Assembly (NCBI RefSeq): GCF_901000735.1
Contig: NC_081542.1
Coordinates: 45,858,238 to 45,922,237 of the forward strand
Length of the DNA: 64,000 nt
Origin: Corylus avellana
Lineage: Eukaryota > Streptophyta > Magnoliopsida > Fagales > Betulaceae
Reading direction: 5' to 3'
In this document: piece by piece, positions 1-10,900 of the stretch
How positions within the stretch are numbered: the first letter of the stretch is position 1
How the letters are laid out: each line of letters starts with the position of its first letter
The notes under the pieces: generated by a model
Databases searched by the model: none
What the model was told of the DNA's origin: nothing
What the model saw: the letters and a program-made list of their open reading frames with translations, nothing else
Made by a program: the position numbers and the translations under genes

Positions 1-347
1 TAGTGTAATATTGTTTTAACCTAATATGATGATTACTTTGCTTGTAGGTTTGGGACCTATGGAGAGAAGATAAAGCCATGGAAATGGTTGATTCATCACT
101 GGGTGAGCAATATGCTAATGAAATTTCGAGATGTATTTAAATTAGGCTTTTGTTCGTGCAAGAACATGCAACAGATAAGCCGACCATGTTAGCAGTTGTT
201 TTCATGTTGGGTAGTGACACAACTCTTTCTTATCCAAAACAACCGGCATTTATCTTGAAGAGCACTTACAATAGTAGAGATAGATCAACTAGTGAAGGAG
301 CTAATTCTGTAAATGAAGTAACAATTACTATGATTAATGCTCGCTAA
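1..347 (+). pseudogene. G-type lectin S-receptor-like kinase copy 0, last exon with nonsense codon
   Basis: This is the 3' end of an S-domain receptor-like kinase entering from the left. Bases 1-47 are the end of the last intron (AG at 46-47) and the last exon runs 48-347. It encodes the end of the kinase C-lobe (VWDLWREDKAME...) and the family's C-tail ending in ITMINAR. In this frame codon 31 of the exon is TAA (138-140), where every other copy has CAA in the motif CIQIGLL. The protein would lose about 70 residues, including the conserved kinase subdomain XI (LLCVQE....RPTM). The reading frame is otherwise open to the normal TAA at 345-347, so the lesion is probably recent. The preceding intron is nearly identical to that of copy 7 at 63664-63743. 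Whether the upstream exons are intact cannot be seen. Confidence 0.85.
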
Positions 348-626
348 CCATATATAGGCTGTTAGGTTCAGTGCACTAATATGTTATTACAGCATATGAT
401 TAACTTCCTGTAATTCTACTGTACATTGATATTTTTCTTGTATGAATATAGAATAATATAAGATCATTACCAAGAGAACTTGAACTTCAAAACTAGTTCA
501 AAACAAGATTAACAATAAGGGTGGAGGAACAACATAGAAAACATTGGGTCTTAAAAATCCTGCGAGGTCTGAGAACACGGTTACTGTCCAAAGTCTGTTG
601 TCTTGGGTGAGAAGGACTTGCCTTTG
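348..626. other. 3' flank of copy 0, no gene seen
   Basis: AT-rich downstream sequence. The first 120 bases resemble the 3' flanks of the other kinase copies (GCTGTTAGGTTCA... is shared with copy 6). Nothing else recognisable is seen before the LINE remnant. Confidence 0.5.
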
Positions 627-1013
627 TGGTTGCCAGCCAAGAATAAGCTTTTCTCTTGTAAAGACACTTGGGAGGCCATTCGTAGGAGGCATGCTTTGTT
701 TTTATGGCTTACTATTAAGGATAGCCTAACTACATGAAATGGGGTGTTTCGGGTGACTTCGAAGTGTTTGTTTTGTCGGAATTTCATACAAACAAGGGAT
801 CATCTCTTTTTTGTGTGGTCCTAGTAAAGAGGCTTTGGCGTTCTCATGCCATGCAAAGTGTCTGCAGAAACATATTTCTACTAATTGGGACTCCATCGTT
901 AGGCAGGGTTTGAAGTTTTGGAGGAGAAAAAGACTCTCTTTGCAAGCCTGCATGAGGTGCTTGTGGTGTCATTTTTTTTGCTTTTCTTTTGTATTGTGGC
1001 GAAAGTTTGCTTA
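627..1013 (+). mobile_element. LINE-type non-LTR retrotransposon remnant (reverse-transcriptase zinc-binding region)
   Basis: Translation from 627 reads WLPAKNKLFSCKDTWEAIRR, then an ALFLWLTIKDSLTT segment, then a C-x2-C/H-type stretch (KCLFCRNF....RDHLFF). This is the layout of the zf-RVT domain found at the C-terminal end of plant LINE reverse transcriptases. The frame is interrupted by a TGA shortly after the LTT motif and by a shift near 811, after which a LKFWRRKRLSLQACM segment continues the usual family tail. No reverse-transcriptase core is seen, so this is a 5'-truncated, dead fragment. The flank at 1120-1150 has an A-rich stretch that may be the element's tail. Confidence 0.7.
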
Positions 1014-1203
1014 ATTTTTGTTTGGTTTTGGCTTTGCTCAGAAGATTGAGGATTGTTGTGTTTGTTGGGTATGGTTGTATATGCCCTTGATTTTCAGTAG
1101 TTTGTCCTACTGGATTAGTGAATTGTAATGGATAAAAAATTCATTCATACGAAAAAGGAAATGGGTCATAAAATGTAAAAATAAGGGTCAAGTACATTCC
1201 TAC

Positions 1204-1807
1204 GGTTAGGAAATTAATCCTATTTCGCAAGACTCGTGAGATGCGAAAAATAAGAAGTATGCAACATAACAAAGATAAGGCAATCAAATCACATATGACC
1301 CCAAGATTTAAGTGGTTCGGCTTAACAAGCCTACCGCCACTAGCGGAGACGATCTAGAGAAAATTCACTATTAAAAGATAGAGTACAAAAATAGTAGAGA
1401 GAATCACTCAGATCCCAAAGGCCCAATACACCCAAATCTCACTATCACATGAGAGATTATTCTCAAAATAGAATATAAAAGACAGATGTATAAACTCTTA
1501 TTTTGCTGGAACAGATAGCGGCTGATTTCTATTTTCTTCTCTCACTCTGCAGCACTTTTTCTTCTAATCACTTGTTTTTGGCTCCCCCAAAAACACCAAG
1601 AAGAAAAACACCTTGTACGGCACTCCCTTGTACCTCCTATCTCACCTTTTCTCTACACGTTTTTGGCACACCAAAACACAAGCAAATATTACCCTTTTTG
1701 TTCTACACTTTGCCGTAGAGCACCATGCCATTATATATAGGGCAAAGACTCCAACTCCAAGTTGGAATAGTACTCCTAATACAAGTTGTAAAGCAAAGCA
1801 CCAAACT
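1204..1807 (-). repeat. Copia element, left LTR (3' LTR of the minus-strand element)
   Basis: Direct repeat of 4593-5200, about 604 bp, with many shared stretches such as the GAGATGCGAAAAA segment near its start and the CTCCCCCAAAAACACC segment in the middle. The outer end (GGTTAGGAAATT) has lost the terminal TG of the right copy (TGTTAGGAAATT). The inner end abuts a polypurine tract on the minus strand (AAGTCAAGGTGGAAC, within 1808-1830). Confidence 0.8.
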
Positions 1808-2013
1808 GTGTAAGAGTTCCACCTTGACTTGAATCCCATCAAGTCTACCAAAACGTATCTCCTCCAGATTTCTCCGCCTCAACCCCTAAGGGCAATTACA
1901 CTCCATAAGTGTCACTCAAGTCCAAGTGCCTCTTGAACTTGAGCATAGGACCTGGTTTAGACATAACACCATGTTGTCCTACTAGTCCTAAACACCATGT
2001 TGTCCTACCAGTC

Positions 2014-3680
2014 CTATTGACCATATAGCTTTCTCTGATGACTCTTTCTTTCTGTAGACCCATTTTCATCGTTTAGCATTTTTCCCTTGGGCAATTTTGC
2101 TAATTCCCAAACTTTACCTCTCCATACTAACTCCACCTCTTTTGGCATACCATCCTGAACAGAAGATGGATCTCCACTACTAGCTGTCAGAGCAAAAGAA
2201 ACCATATCCTCAGAGCCATACCTCTTTGTTGCTTTTCAATCACGTTTCTCTTTGCCTCTTGTTAAAGAATAAGACTCTTCTCGGTGCTGTAAGTCTCTTG
2301 AAGATTCTCTATCATCACATTCATTCGTGAGTGAACACTGTTCATCAAACTCCACCTCTACAAATTGTTTCTTTTTCTGCACTATACTTTCAAAAAGATC
2401 ATCTAAGTTAACAAACTTAGACTTTTTCGGTTCCTGCTTTGTAACTTCAGGTTCTACACTTGACCCATCCTTATACATAGCACACTCATTAAAAGTCACA
2501 TTCCGACTTCTAATGATCTTTCGATTTTGATCACCCAAAATCAATAACCGAAGACCTCACGTCCATATCCAATGAAGAAACATTGTCTAGATTTAGCATC
2601 TAGCTTACTTCGACTATCAGACTCATCATGGACATACGAAGCACAATCAAAAACTTTCAAATGTGAAAGATTTACCTTTTTTCCACTCCAGACTTCTTCT
2701 GGTAGTCTATGGCTTAAGGAAACAGAAGGTCCCTATTTATCAGGTGTGCAGCAGTGTTCGCTGCATAAACCCAGAAAGTCTTTGGTAACCCAGCATGCAA
2801 TCTCATACTCCTAGCACGCTCATTGAGAGTCTTGTTCATGCACTCAGCCACGTCATTTTGCTGCGGCATCCCCGGGATAGTTTTCTTCATTTTAATCCCA
2901 TTCATTGCGCAAAACTATTAAAACCCCCTATCTTCGTATTCTCCTCCATTGTCTGATCTTAAACACTTGAGCTTAAAGCTGGTTTCAGTCTCAACCATAG
3001 CCTTCCATTTTAAAAGTCTAAAATACATCAGATTTACTTTTTAAGAAATAAACCCATACCTTCCTACTTGAGTCATCAATAAATGTGACGTAATACCGCC
3101 AGCCTCCAAGAGATGCCACTGGTGTGGGACCCCACAAATCCGTGTGTACTACCTCCAGCTTTCTAAGCTTATATGCTTTGTCAACTTTCACGAAACTCAC
3201 CTTCTTTTGCTTCTCTAGGATGCAGCCTTCACACAAATCAAACTCAATTGACTTCAACTCCAATACTTTCCCCTTTGACATAAGTACCTTCATCCATTTC
3301 TTGCTCATGTGCCCAAGCCTTAGGTACCATAGTTTTGAGTCAGCACAAGCATCAGCAACCGTAACTTTATCCTTGTTGTTCGTGGTCATATAGAGAGTAC
3401 CCGTCTTATGACCACGAGCCAAAATCCTGGCTCCCTTACTGACCTTCCACTTTCCACCGTGAAAATGAATTGAATACCCTTCTTCATCAAGTTGTCTTAC
3501 TGAAATCATGTTCTTCTTCAGCTCTAGGACATGCCTAACCTTCCGTAACTTCCATATCGAGTCACTATGAACTCTAATGCAAACATCACCCATGCCCACA
3601 ATATCCAGTGCCGATCCATCAGGCAAATACACCTTCCCGAAATATCCACCAACATAGTTCTCGAGAATTTCACGGATCAC
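2014..3680 (-). pseudogene. Copia pol remnant: GAG-pre-integrase, integrase, start of RT region
   Basis: Minus-strand reading 3680-3018 shows the aspartic-protease/pre-integrase region ending in the zinc-binding pattern HMSKKWM...CEGCILEKQ, then integrase core motifs (VVHTDLWGP, TFIDDSSRKVWVYFL). A second block (2905-2714) shows the conserved PQQNDVAECMNKTLNERARS segment, where the usual NGVAER is changed to NDVAEC. Further blocks (2544-2236 and 2205-2014) cover the integrase-RT linker and the first residues of the RT region (WELAKLPKGK). Blocks are separated by stops and frame changes. No YVDD-type RT motif or RNase H region is present. Confidence 0.8.
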
Positions 3681-3829
3681 TGTCGTATGGAAAGATACTC
3701 CTGAGTCTAAGACTCAAGAATCAAGGGGACTGTCAACAGCGAGAAGTAAGGCATCATATACTTCTTGTATCACTACGTTTGCATAATCATTCTTAGTTTC
3801 CTTTTGTAGTTCTCTGCAATTCTTCTTGT

Positions 3830-4576
3830 AGTGGCCAGTCTTGCCACAGTTCTAACACTCAAGTTGTTGTCCGAATCTAGATTTGCTTCTCCATTTTTTG
3901 GAATTTTATTTTCCTTGACCAGAGTTTCTGTCTTGTCCTCTGTCCCGATTCTCGAGGTTTAAAGCAGCACCCGAACAAAAGGCTTCACCCGCATCTTTTC
4001 TGCGAACCTCTTCACTGAGAATCAAATCCCTGACGTCTTCATAGCTTAGTTTACTTTTCCCTGCAGAGTTACTCACAGCCATCCTCACGGCTTCCCAGCT
4101 ATTTGGCAAAAACACCATGACGATCAACGCACGAACCTCATCATCAAAATCAATTTCCATCGAGATAATTGATTTGTGATAGTGTTGAACTCATTGACAT
4201 GTTATGCCACCAAAGCCCCTTCTGCCATCTTTAGGTTGAACAATTTCTTCATCAAATGCACCTTGTTGTTAGCCAACGGTTTTTCATACGTACTTGATAA
4301 AGCTGCCATTAGACTTGCTATTGTCTTCTCCTTTACAACGTTGTGTGCAATTGATTTTGACAATAATAACCTGATAACTGCCAGGTTATTACGACCAAGA
4401 AGAGTCCACTCGCTATCATACATATCGTTGGGTTGTTTTCCCAAAAGGGGTTGATAGAAGTCATTTCCATAAAAGATATCTTCAATCTGCACCTTCCAGT
4501 ACCCAAAATCTGTGTCGTTGAATTTTTCAATTCCTATCTTTCCTTCTTCTACTGTCATCGATCCCACTCGAACCAA
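3830..4576 (-). pseudogene. Copia gag remnant with zinc knuckle
   Basis: Translation from 4576 gives a gag N-terminus (IEKFNDTDFGYWKVQIEDIF, then LLLSKSIAHNVV and TYEKPLANN). An in-frame stop (TAA on the minus strand, 4202-4204) follows MAEGALVA. A frame change then restores EIDFDDEVRALIVMVFLPNSW and DVRDLILSEEVRRKDAGEA. Downstream near 3830-3860 the minus strand reads a CCHC-like knuckle (C..C.KTGHYKKNC) with the first cysteine apparently lost. This is typical of plant Tnt1-like Copia gag. The nonsense codon and frameshift make it non-coding today. Confidence 0.8.
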
Positions 4577-4578
4577 AA

Positions 4579-4590
4579 GCTCTGATACCA
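4579..4590 (-). other. Copia primer-binding site
   Basis: The minus strand reads TGGTATCAGAGC, complementary to the 3' end of plant initiator Met-tRNA. It sits two bases inside the right LTR and sets the element's orientation as minus. Confidence 0.85.
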
Positions 4591-4592
4591 GT

Positions 4593-5200
4593 TGTTAGGA
4601 AATTAATCATATTTTCCAAGACCTGTGAGATGCGAAAAAGAAGAAGTATGCAGAATAACAAAGATAAGGCAATCAAATCACACACGACAACAAGATTTAA
4701 ATGGTTCGGCTTAACAAGCCTACATCCACTGGTGAAGACGACCCAGAGAAAATCCACTTTCAAAAGATAGAATACAAAAATAGTAGAGAGAAAATCACTC
4801 AGATCCCAAAGCCCCAATACACTCAAATCTCACTATCACACAAGAGAAATTATTCTCAAAATAGAATACAAAAGACAGATGTATAAACTCTTCTTTTGCT
4901 AGAACAGATGGCGGCTGATCTCTATTTTTTTCTCTCACTCTGCAGCACATTTTCTTCTAATCACTTGTTTTTGGCTCCCCCAAAAACACCAAGAAGAAAA
5001 ACACCTTGTGCGACACTCCATTGTACCTCCTATCTCACCTTTTCTCCACACGTTTTTGGCACACCAAAACACAAGCAAATATTACTCTTTTTGCTCTACA
5101 CTTTGCCACACAGCACCATGCCATTATATATTGGGCAAAGACTCCAACTCCAAGTCAGAATAGTACTCCTAATACAAGTCGTAAAGCAAAACACCAAACA
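4593..5200 (-). repeat. Copia element, right LTR (5' LTR of the minus-strand element)
   Basis: 608-bp direct repeat of 1204-1807. On the plus strand it begins TGTTAGGAAATT and ends ACCAAACA, giving the TG...CA termini expected of an LTR. Confidence 0.8.
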
Positions 5201-6497
5201 GTTGTAAAAGTAGTTGGGCCCACTCTAAATTCAGGTCACACTCAACATCTACCTCCAAATTACCATCATACTTATAATGAGAATAACTTTAAGTAGGTCG
5301 TGGTGTAAATTGGTACTTTGTACATTTCAACAGAAAGGAGAAAAAATACTTCATACATAAAATACTCATTGATAAAACTACCCAAACCACCATCTAAGTT
5401 GGTTTTTGAGACTAACGTGTTGAGGGCTCGGAGGGTGAATGATGGGTGTTGAGTTAGAACGAATGCAAAAGTTGATGGGATTAATTTGAATTAAAGATAC
5501 AGTATGTTCATCTCTATTATATTTGATATATTTACTTGATGTATGAAATTTCCATCGAAGAAAAGAAGATTTTACACTGCATCCAAATACAACAGGCTCT
5601 TATTTACAATCCCCTGTCAAACTTTGAATTTGGTGATCACTCTAATTCGAAGTTTGAATTCAAAAGCTCCTCTTCATTAAAATCATTTGCAATTTGAAAG
5701 AAAAAAAAAATGTGTTCCTAGCTAAGTAGAATGATTAAAATAACCTTGAATAGTCATTTGAATTTCCAATAGACCCATAAAGATCTCACGGATAATTGAT
5801 AGAACGCATGGAATGCGTTAAGTAAAATAAAGCACAAACATGAAATGTACAACACATAAATACATCAAGATCATTGTGCTTTTTTTTTTTCTCTTTTGGA
5901 GGACTATTTATGGTTTAACGGAAATCATTATTATTGTTAAATTACAATTTGTCCAAAAAACATAAACATATAGAAATAAATAAATTTAACTATTTAATCA
6001 AATATTTTAACACTCTCCTTCATTTATGCGCTCAAATTCTATTTTAATAGGAGATGTCTAACACATGAAATACTTAATTAAAATGGAGATGACTATGAAA
6101 CCATGTTAAATCAACACTTATTTCAAAACTTTAATAAAAAATATATAAATTTAATCATTTAATTCATATAATAACACTTATCATATATATATACCCTTAA
6201 ACTACCACCCACTTTGGAAACCTCCGTCAATTTTTGCCGTTAAAAATCTTAAAAAGACAAAATTACCCTTCAATTTTCTTTCTATTAAAAAAAATTGAAA
6301 AAAAAGTTTACAAGGTGGCCCGACCATGGGTTACCTTGTGATTGTCTAACTTTTAACGTTTAAAATCTAATAGAGAGGTCCAAAATGAAACAAATTGAAA
6401 GTTCATGAGTCCAAAGTGAGAAGTTTTAAAGTTTAAAGGGGGCATGTCAAAAGGAATGATAGTTCAAGAGTCCAAAGTAAAGTTTTGCTATATATAT
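5201..6497. other. Duplicated upstream block, ancestral promoter fragment plus AT-rich sequence, no gene
   Basis: From about 5457 this region is repeated at 9841. A part near 5600-5700 (ACTTTGAATTTGGTGATCA, TTTGAATTCAAAAGCTCC) matches the sequence 700 bp upstream of copies 5 and 7 (44109-44190, 60068-60149), so it is old promoter-region DNA of the kinase family now pushed further from the gene by insertions. The rest is AT-rich with no coding signal. Confidence 0.6.
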
Positions 6498-7917
6498 AGG
6501 GCCGACCCAATGTATTTGGAGGCCTTAGGCAAAATTGTGAAATGGAGCCTTTATTTTTTTAATATTTAAATATTAATTAAATAATATTTATTTTAATATT
6601 ATTTTTTTGTTTGAACTTAAAATTACTATTTTGCCTTAACTCTTTATTCTTTATACTTAAATTAAACGACATGACTCAAGGCGCGGCAAAACGTGAATGC
6701 ACAAGGCCATTTTATGTTTTTGCTATTTTGTTTTAATCATCGTAATAATACATGATCGTCAGATTGTTTTGTGACTTTGTCAACAAACTTATGCCATCAG
6801 ATTATTCTATGTTTTGCACACTTTTCAATAAACAAAGCCATTTTAGTTATAAATTTGTTGTGTTGTACAACCAAGAGCCAAGAAACCGTTATCATTGTTT
6901 AGCAAGTGCTTGTGCTGTAAAGGACCTAGATATTATAAACAAATAATATTATCTTTTAAAAAACATGTTGTGAGCCTTGTGGCCATTGTGTTGTGTAGAA
7001 AACATGTTAGGGCCTCCATATTATAAAAAAATATATATATATATTATTTTTTTAAAGCATATTAAAGGTTTCAAGAAAGCATGTTGATGACTTCAATATT
7101 GTAAACAAATAATAATATATTTTTAAAGCATGTTGAAGGACTCAAAAAAAAATATGTTGAGGGCCTTAAATTTTTATACAAATTTTTTTGGCCTTATTAA
7201 AAAATTATTTGGGCCTTAAGACTTGATTTGAAAAAGGAATTATGAAACATGACGTTTCTTGAACTCTGGGAGACTTGGAGAGGGTTCAGAAAAACGGCAG
7301 AAGCCAGAAGGTCCGGCCCTTGTATGTATTTGAACTGTGGTGTCCAAGAAAACATGATTAAAGACTTTTTTTTTTTTTTTTTTTTTTTTAATGAGAAATG
7401 CTAGAATGCAATATTTAGCCCACATTTTGCCTATAAACATCCTATGTGGCAACGGGCCCATCCCCCAATTTTTATATTTTTATTTCTCCCTACCCCACCA
7501 CACCTGCATGCTTATCTTCCTTTCTCCCTCTCTCTCTCTCTCCCTCTCAAACGCTCCTTCTCTCAGACCCTTCCAGAAGCCCTCTCCTTCCCTTGCCCAT
7601 GTCTCCCTCTCTCCTGTCTCTCTCACTCCGGCGAAGGATCCGCTCACCGGATTTGGTTGATTCGCTCCCAGCACGACGGTGGTATTGCTCCGGCGGGGTT
7701 CTGCTCAGATGACACCGGCGGGATTTTGTCAGATTTTTTGTTTTTGTTTTTTTTTTTTTTTTCATGTTTCTATAACATATTTGTTTTCCTGGGTTTAAAT
7801 TTGTTTGAGCCTTATTAAAAATTTATTTTTGGCCTTATTAAAAAAAAATTTGGGCCTTAATAAAATTTTTTTTGAGACCTTAAATTTTGGGGCCCTAAGT
7901 TCCTAACGCCGGCCTAA
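6498..7917. mobile_element. Putative TIR transposon remnant with GGGCCGG-type ends, copy A
   Basis: The left end AGGGCCGACCC and the right end GCCGGCCTA form short imperfect inverted termini around a 1.4-kb AT-rich interior. The interior repeats GGGCCTTA and GGCCTTATTAAAAA motifs near both ends, which looks like a non-autonomous hAT- or MITE-like element. A second copy lies at 10901-13247. No transposase and no clear target duplication are seen. The inner part 7380-7790 is a CT-rich, 5'UTR-like stretch. Confidence 0.4.
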
Positions 7918-8158
7918 CTCGCATAGCTGTATGTATCATCAAATTAGAAAGCTCGTTCAGCTTCATTTTCTCACTATATTGAGGTTTTTTTTTCGGTACA
8001 CTATAGTGAGGTTCATTGTACATAACAGTGGCGCAGCCTTTGGAATAATGAACAGGTTCAATGCTATGGCTCAACTCATTTCTCCTTTTTAAACTACTTT
8101 TCTAATATTTAATATTAAAAAAGTTGTTTCAAAAATAAAGAGAACGCATTGTACCTTT

Positions 8159-8187
8159 TTGACTTTGACCAAAACAAAAGCAGTCAA
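8159..8187 (+). promoter_or_regulatory. W-box cluster upstream of copy 1
   Basis: TTGACT (8159-8164), TTGACC (8165-8170) and an inverted AGTCAA (8182-8187) lie about 100-130 bp before the start codon. WRKY factors bind TTGAC[C/T], so a defence-responsive promoter is plausible. The cluster is kept in copies 2 and 3. Confidence 0.5.
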
Positions 8188-8287
8188 AAAGAACACCTTC
8201 CAAGTTGAGCTTCAGTCTCTTTAGTTGATTTCGATCCGTCTTTAACAACCCCCCACCCAGAAAAAAGGGTGAAAAGAAAAACCCACC

Positions 8288-9740
8288 ATGAATCCTGCTA
8301 AAGAGTTATTGAATACGTCGTTGCTTCTCTCCCTACTCGTTTTCCGATTTTGCATTTCCCTTGACACCATTTCCCCGAACCAGCCCCTTAAAGACGGTGA
8401 CATCCTGGTTTCCAAAGGAGAAACTTTTGCACTTGGGTTTTTCAGCCCCGGAAACTCTAGCCGCCGCTACATCGGAATATGGTATCACAATCACAAAGTT
8501 CCTCAACAAACCGTCGTGTGGGTAGCAAACAGAGACAGCCCTCTCAGTGACACCTCCGGAGTCCTCTCCATCAACGGCCATGGAAACCTCGTCCTTAAGA
8601 GCAAAAACCGAAGCACCCCTATCTGGTCTACAAACGCTTCAGTCTCATCCACAAACAATTCTATGGCTCAGCTCTTGGATTCTGGAAATCTTGTTTTGGT
8701 TCTACCAGACAACCAAAGGGTCACGTGGCAGAGCTTCGACTATCCCACCAATACTCTGCTTGCATCCATGAAACTCGGCCTAGACAGGCGAACAGGGTTG
8801 AACCGTTCTCTAACATCTTGGAAGTCCGAAGATGACCCGGGAACCGGTACCTGCTCATATGGGATTAACCCAAATGGGTACCCACAATTGTTCTTGTACA
8901 AGGGTGGAACTCCCTTGTGGCGGGGCGGATCTTGGACCGGCCGAAGATGGAGCGGTGCACCCAACACGCTACCTAATTTAACCAATCTTAGTTTTGTGGA
9001 CAATCAAGATGAGGTCACTGCCATGTACGGCGCCACTGATCCCACAGTTTTCACAAGAGTTGTGTTGGATGAATCAGGAACCCTTCACCGGCTCACATGG
9101 AACGGTAATAAATGGGTCGAATTTTGGTCCTTCCCGGGAGAATGTGATACGTACAGAGAGTGCGGTCCAAGTAGTAACTGCAATCCATATGAACCCGACA
9201 ATTTCCGGTGCACATGCTTACCCGGACTCGAACCCAACTCAACCCGTGATTGGAACATGAGAGTTGGGTCGGGCGGGTGCTCGAGGAAGCAAGGAGCATC
9301 CATGTGCCGAAACGGTGAAGGGTTTGTGAAGCTGGTACGTGTGAAGGTGCCAGATACTTCTGTGGCACGTGTGGACATGAGTTTGAGTTTGAAGGAATGT
9401 GAGCAAGAGTGCTTGAGGAACTGTTCTTGTACGGCATACAGCAGTGCAGATGAGACAAGGGGAGGGATTGGGTGCTTGTCATGGCACGGGGACTTGGTGG
9501 ACATCAGAACATTTGCCAATGCAGGACAAGATTTGTATATACGTGTGGACGCAGTTGTACTAGGTATTCTTCTTTACTATGTTTTTTTATTTGGAAGATG
9601 TTATTTTAGAAAACAGTTATGTGCAATTACCTTCTCAGATTTATGACGTCATTATTAAAAATATTTCTATTTTTGGTTGTCAGCTCAATATGCAAAGAAA
9701 AATGGTGTTATGCAGAGCAAGAGCATGGTGGCGATTCTTG
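8288..9740 (+). CDS. G-type lectin S-receptor-like Ser/Thr kinase, copy 1 (5' part, cut by assembly gap)
   Basis: Exon 1 is 8288-9563 (ending in phase 1 at CTA-G|GTATTC). Exon 2 starts at 9684 after TTGTCAG and runs into the gap at 9741. The visible part encodes a signal peptide (about residues 1-24), the B-lectin region with VWVANRDSP and WQSFDYPTN, the S-locus glycoprotein region (LWRGGSWTG), an EGF-like cysteine cluster (ECGPSSNC...CTCLPG), and a PAN region (CEQECLRNCSCTAY...GCLSWHGDLVD). Exon 2 starts the juxtamembrane/transmembrane segment (AQYAKKNGVMQSKSMVAIL). The kinase exons fall in the gap: sequence to the right of the gap is already the next duplication unit. Exon 1 differs from copies 2 and 3 by only a handful of bases. 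No stop or frameshift is seen, so whether this is a gene or a fragment cannot be decided. Confidence 0.85.
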
Positions 9741-9840
9741 NNNNNNNNNNNNNNNNNNNNNNNNNNNNNNNNNNNNNNNNNNNNNNNNNNNNNNNNNNNN
9801 NNNNNNNNNNNNNNNNNNNNNNNNNNNNNNNNNNNNNNNN
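9741..9840. other. Assembly gap (100 N)
   Basis: A placeholder-length run of N. The left side ends inside exon 2 of copy 1; the right side resumes at the point matching 5457, the start of the duplicated upstream block. The lost sequence must include the five kinase exons if copy 1 is complete. Confidence 0.95.
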
Positions 9841-10900
9841 AGAACGAATGTAAAAGTTGATGGGATTAATTTGAATTAACAATACAGTATGTTCATCTCT
9901 ATTATATTTGATATTTTTACTTGATGTATGAAATTTCCATTGAAGAAAAGAAGATTTTACATTGCATCCAAATACAACGGGCTCTTATTTACAATCCCCT
10001 GTCAAACTTTGAATTTGGTGATCACTCTAATTCGAAGTTTGAATTCAAAAGCTCCTCTTCATTAAAATCATTTGCAATTTGGAAGAAAAAAAAGAAAAAG
10101 AAAAAGTGTTCCTGGCTAAGTAGAATGATTAAAATAACCTTGAATAGTCATTTGAATTTCCAATAGACCAATAAAGATCTCACGGATAATTGATAGAACG
10201 CATGGAATGCGTTAAGTAAAATAAAGCACAAACATGAAATGTACAACACATAAATACATCAAGATCATTGTGCTTTTTTTTCTTTTTTGGAGGACTATTT
10301 ATGGTTTAACGGAAATCATTATTATTGTTAAATTACAATTTGTCCAAAAAACATAAACAGATAGAAATAAATAAATTTAACTATTTAATCAAATATTTTA
10401 ATACTCTCCTTCATTTATGGACTCAAATTCTATTTTAATAGGAGATGTCTAACACATGAAATACTTAATTAAAATAGAGATGGCTCTGAAACCATGTTAA
10501 ATCTACACTTATTCCAAAACTTTAATAAAAAATATATAAATTTAATCATTTAATTCATATAATAACACTTATCATATATATATACCCCTAAACTACCACC
10601 CACTTTGGACCCCTCCGTCAATTTTTACCGTTAAAAATCTTAAAAAGACAAAATTACCCTTCAATTTTCTTTCTATTAAAAAAAATTAAAAAAAAAAATT
10701 GAAAAAAAGTTTACAAGGTGGCCCGACCGTGGATCACCTTTTTAACGTTTAAAATCTAACAGAGAGGTCCAAAATGAAACAAATTGAAAGTTCAAGGGTC
10801 TAAAGTGAGAGGTTTTGGAGTTTAAGGGGGGCATGTCAAAAGGAGTAATAGTTCAAGAGTCCAAAGTAAAGTTTCCATATATATATATATATATATATAT
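9841..10900. repeat. Second copy of the duplicated upstream block
   Basis: Near-identical to about 5457-6497, with scattered substitutions and small indels, including a longer AT dinucleotide run at 10877-10900. No gene seen. Confidence 0.75.

Larger units (their letters stand above)
1204..5200 (-). mobile_element. Ty1/Copia LTR retrotransposon, internally deleted, minus strand
   Basis: Two LTRs of about 605 bp bound a minus-strand interior. A primer-binding site matching initiator Met-tRNA (GCTCTGATACCA on the plus strand, 4579-4590) lies two bases inside the right LTR, and a polypurine tract lies inside the left one. Order on the minus strand is gag, zinc knuckle, pre-integrase/integrase, then LTR. 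Reverse transcriptase and RNase H are missing: coding similarity stops near 2014 just after the WELAKLPKGK motif that normally opens the RT region, and only about 200 bp remain before the left LTR. With stops and frameshifts as well, the element is non-autonomous. I see no matching 5-bp target duplication (CCTAC/CTACG on the left, GTTGT on the right). Confidence 0.85.

Noticed and set aside
7444..7818. Overlapping frames in the CT-rich stretch, repeated at 12669-13107
   Set aside because: All three phases are open because the sequence is simple and CT-rich; it lies in transposon-like DNA.
9085..9519. Antisense open frame of 144 codons within exon 1, repeated in copies 2, 3 and 4
   Set aside because: It is a shadow of the strongly conserved sense coding sequence; it recurs only because exon 1 recurs, and shows no domain or promoter of its own.
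9564..9646. Continuation of the copy 1 and copy 3 exon 1 frame into intron 1
   Set aside because: The G|GTATTC donor and TTGTCAG acceptor are kept in all copies and give the expected transmembrane exon; the read-through is intron sequence.
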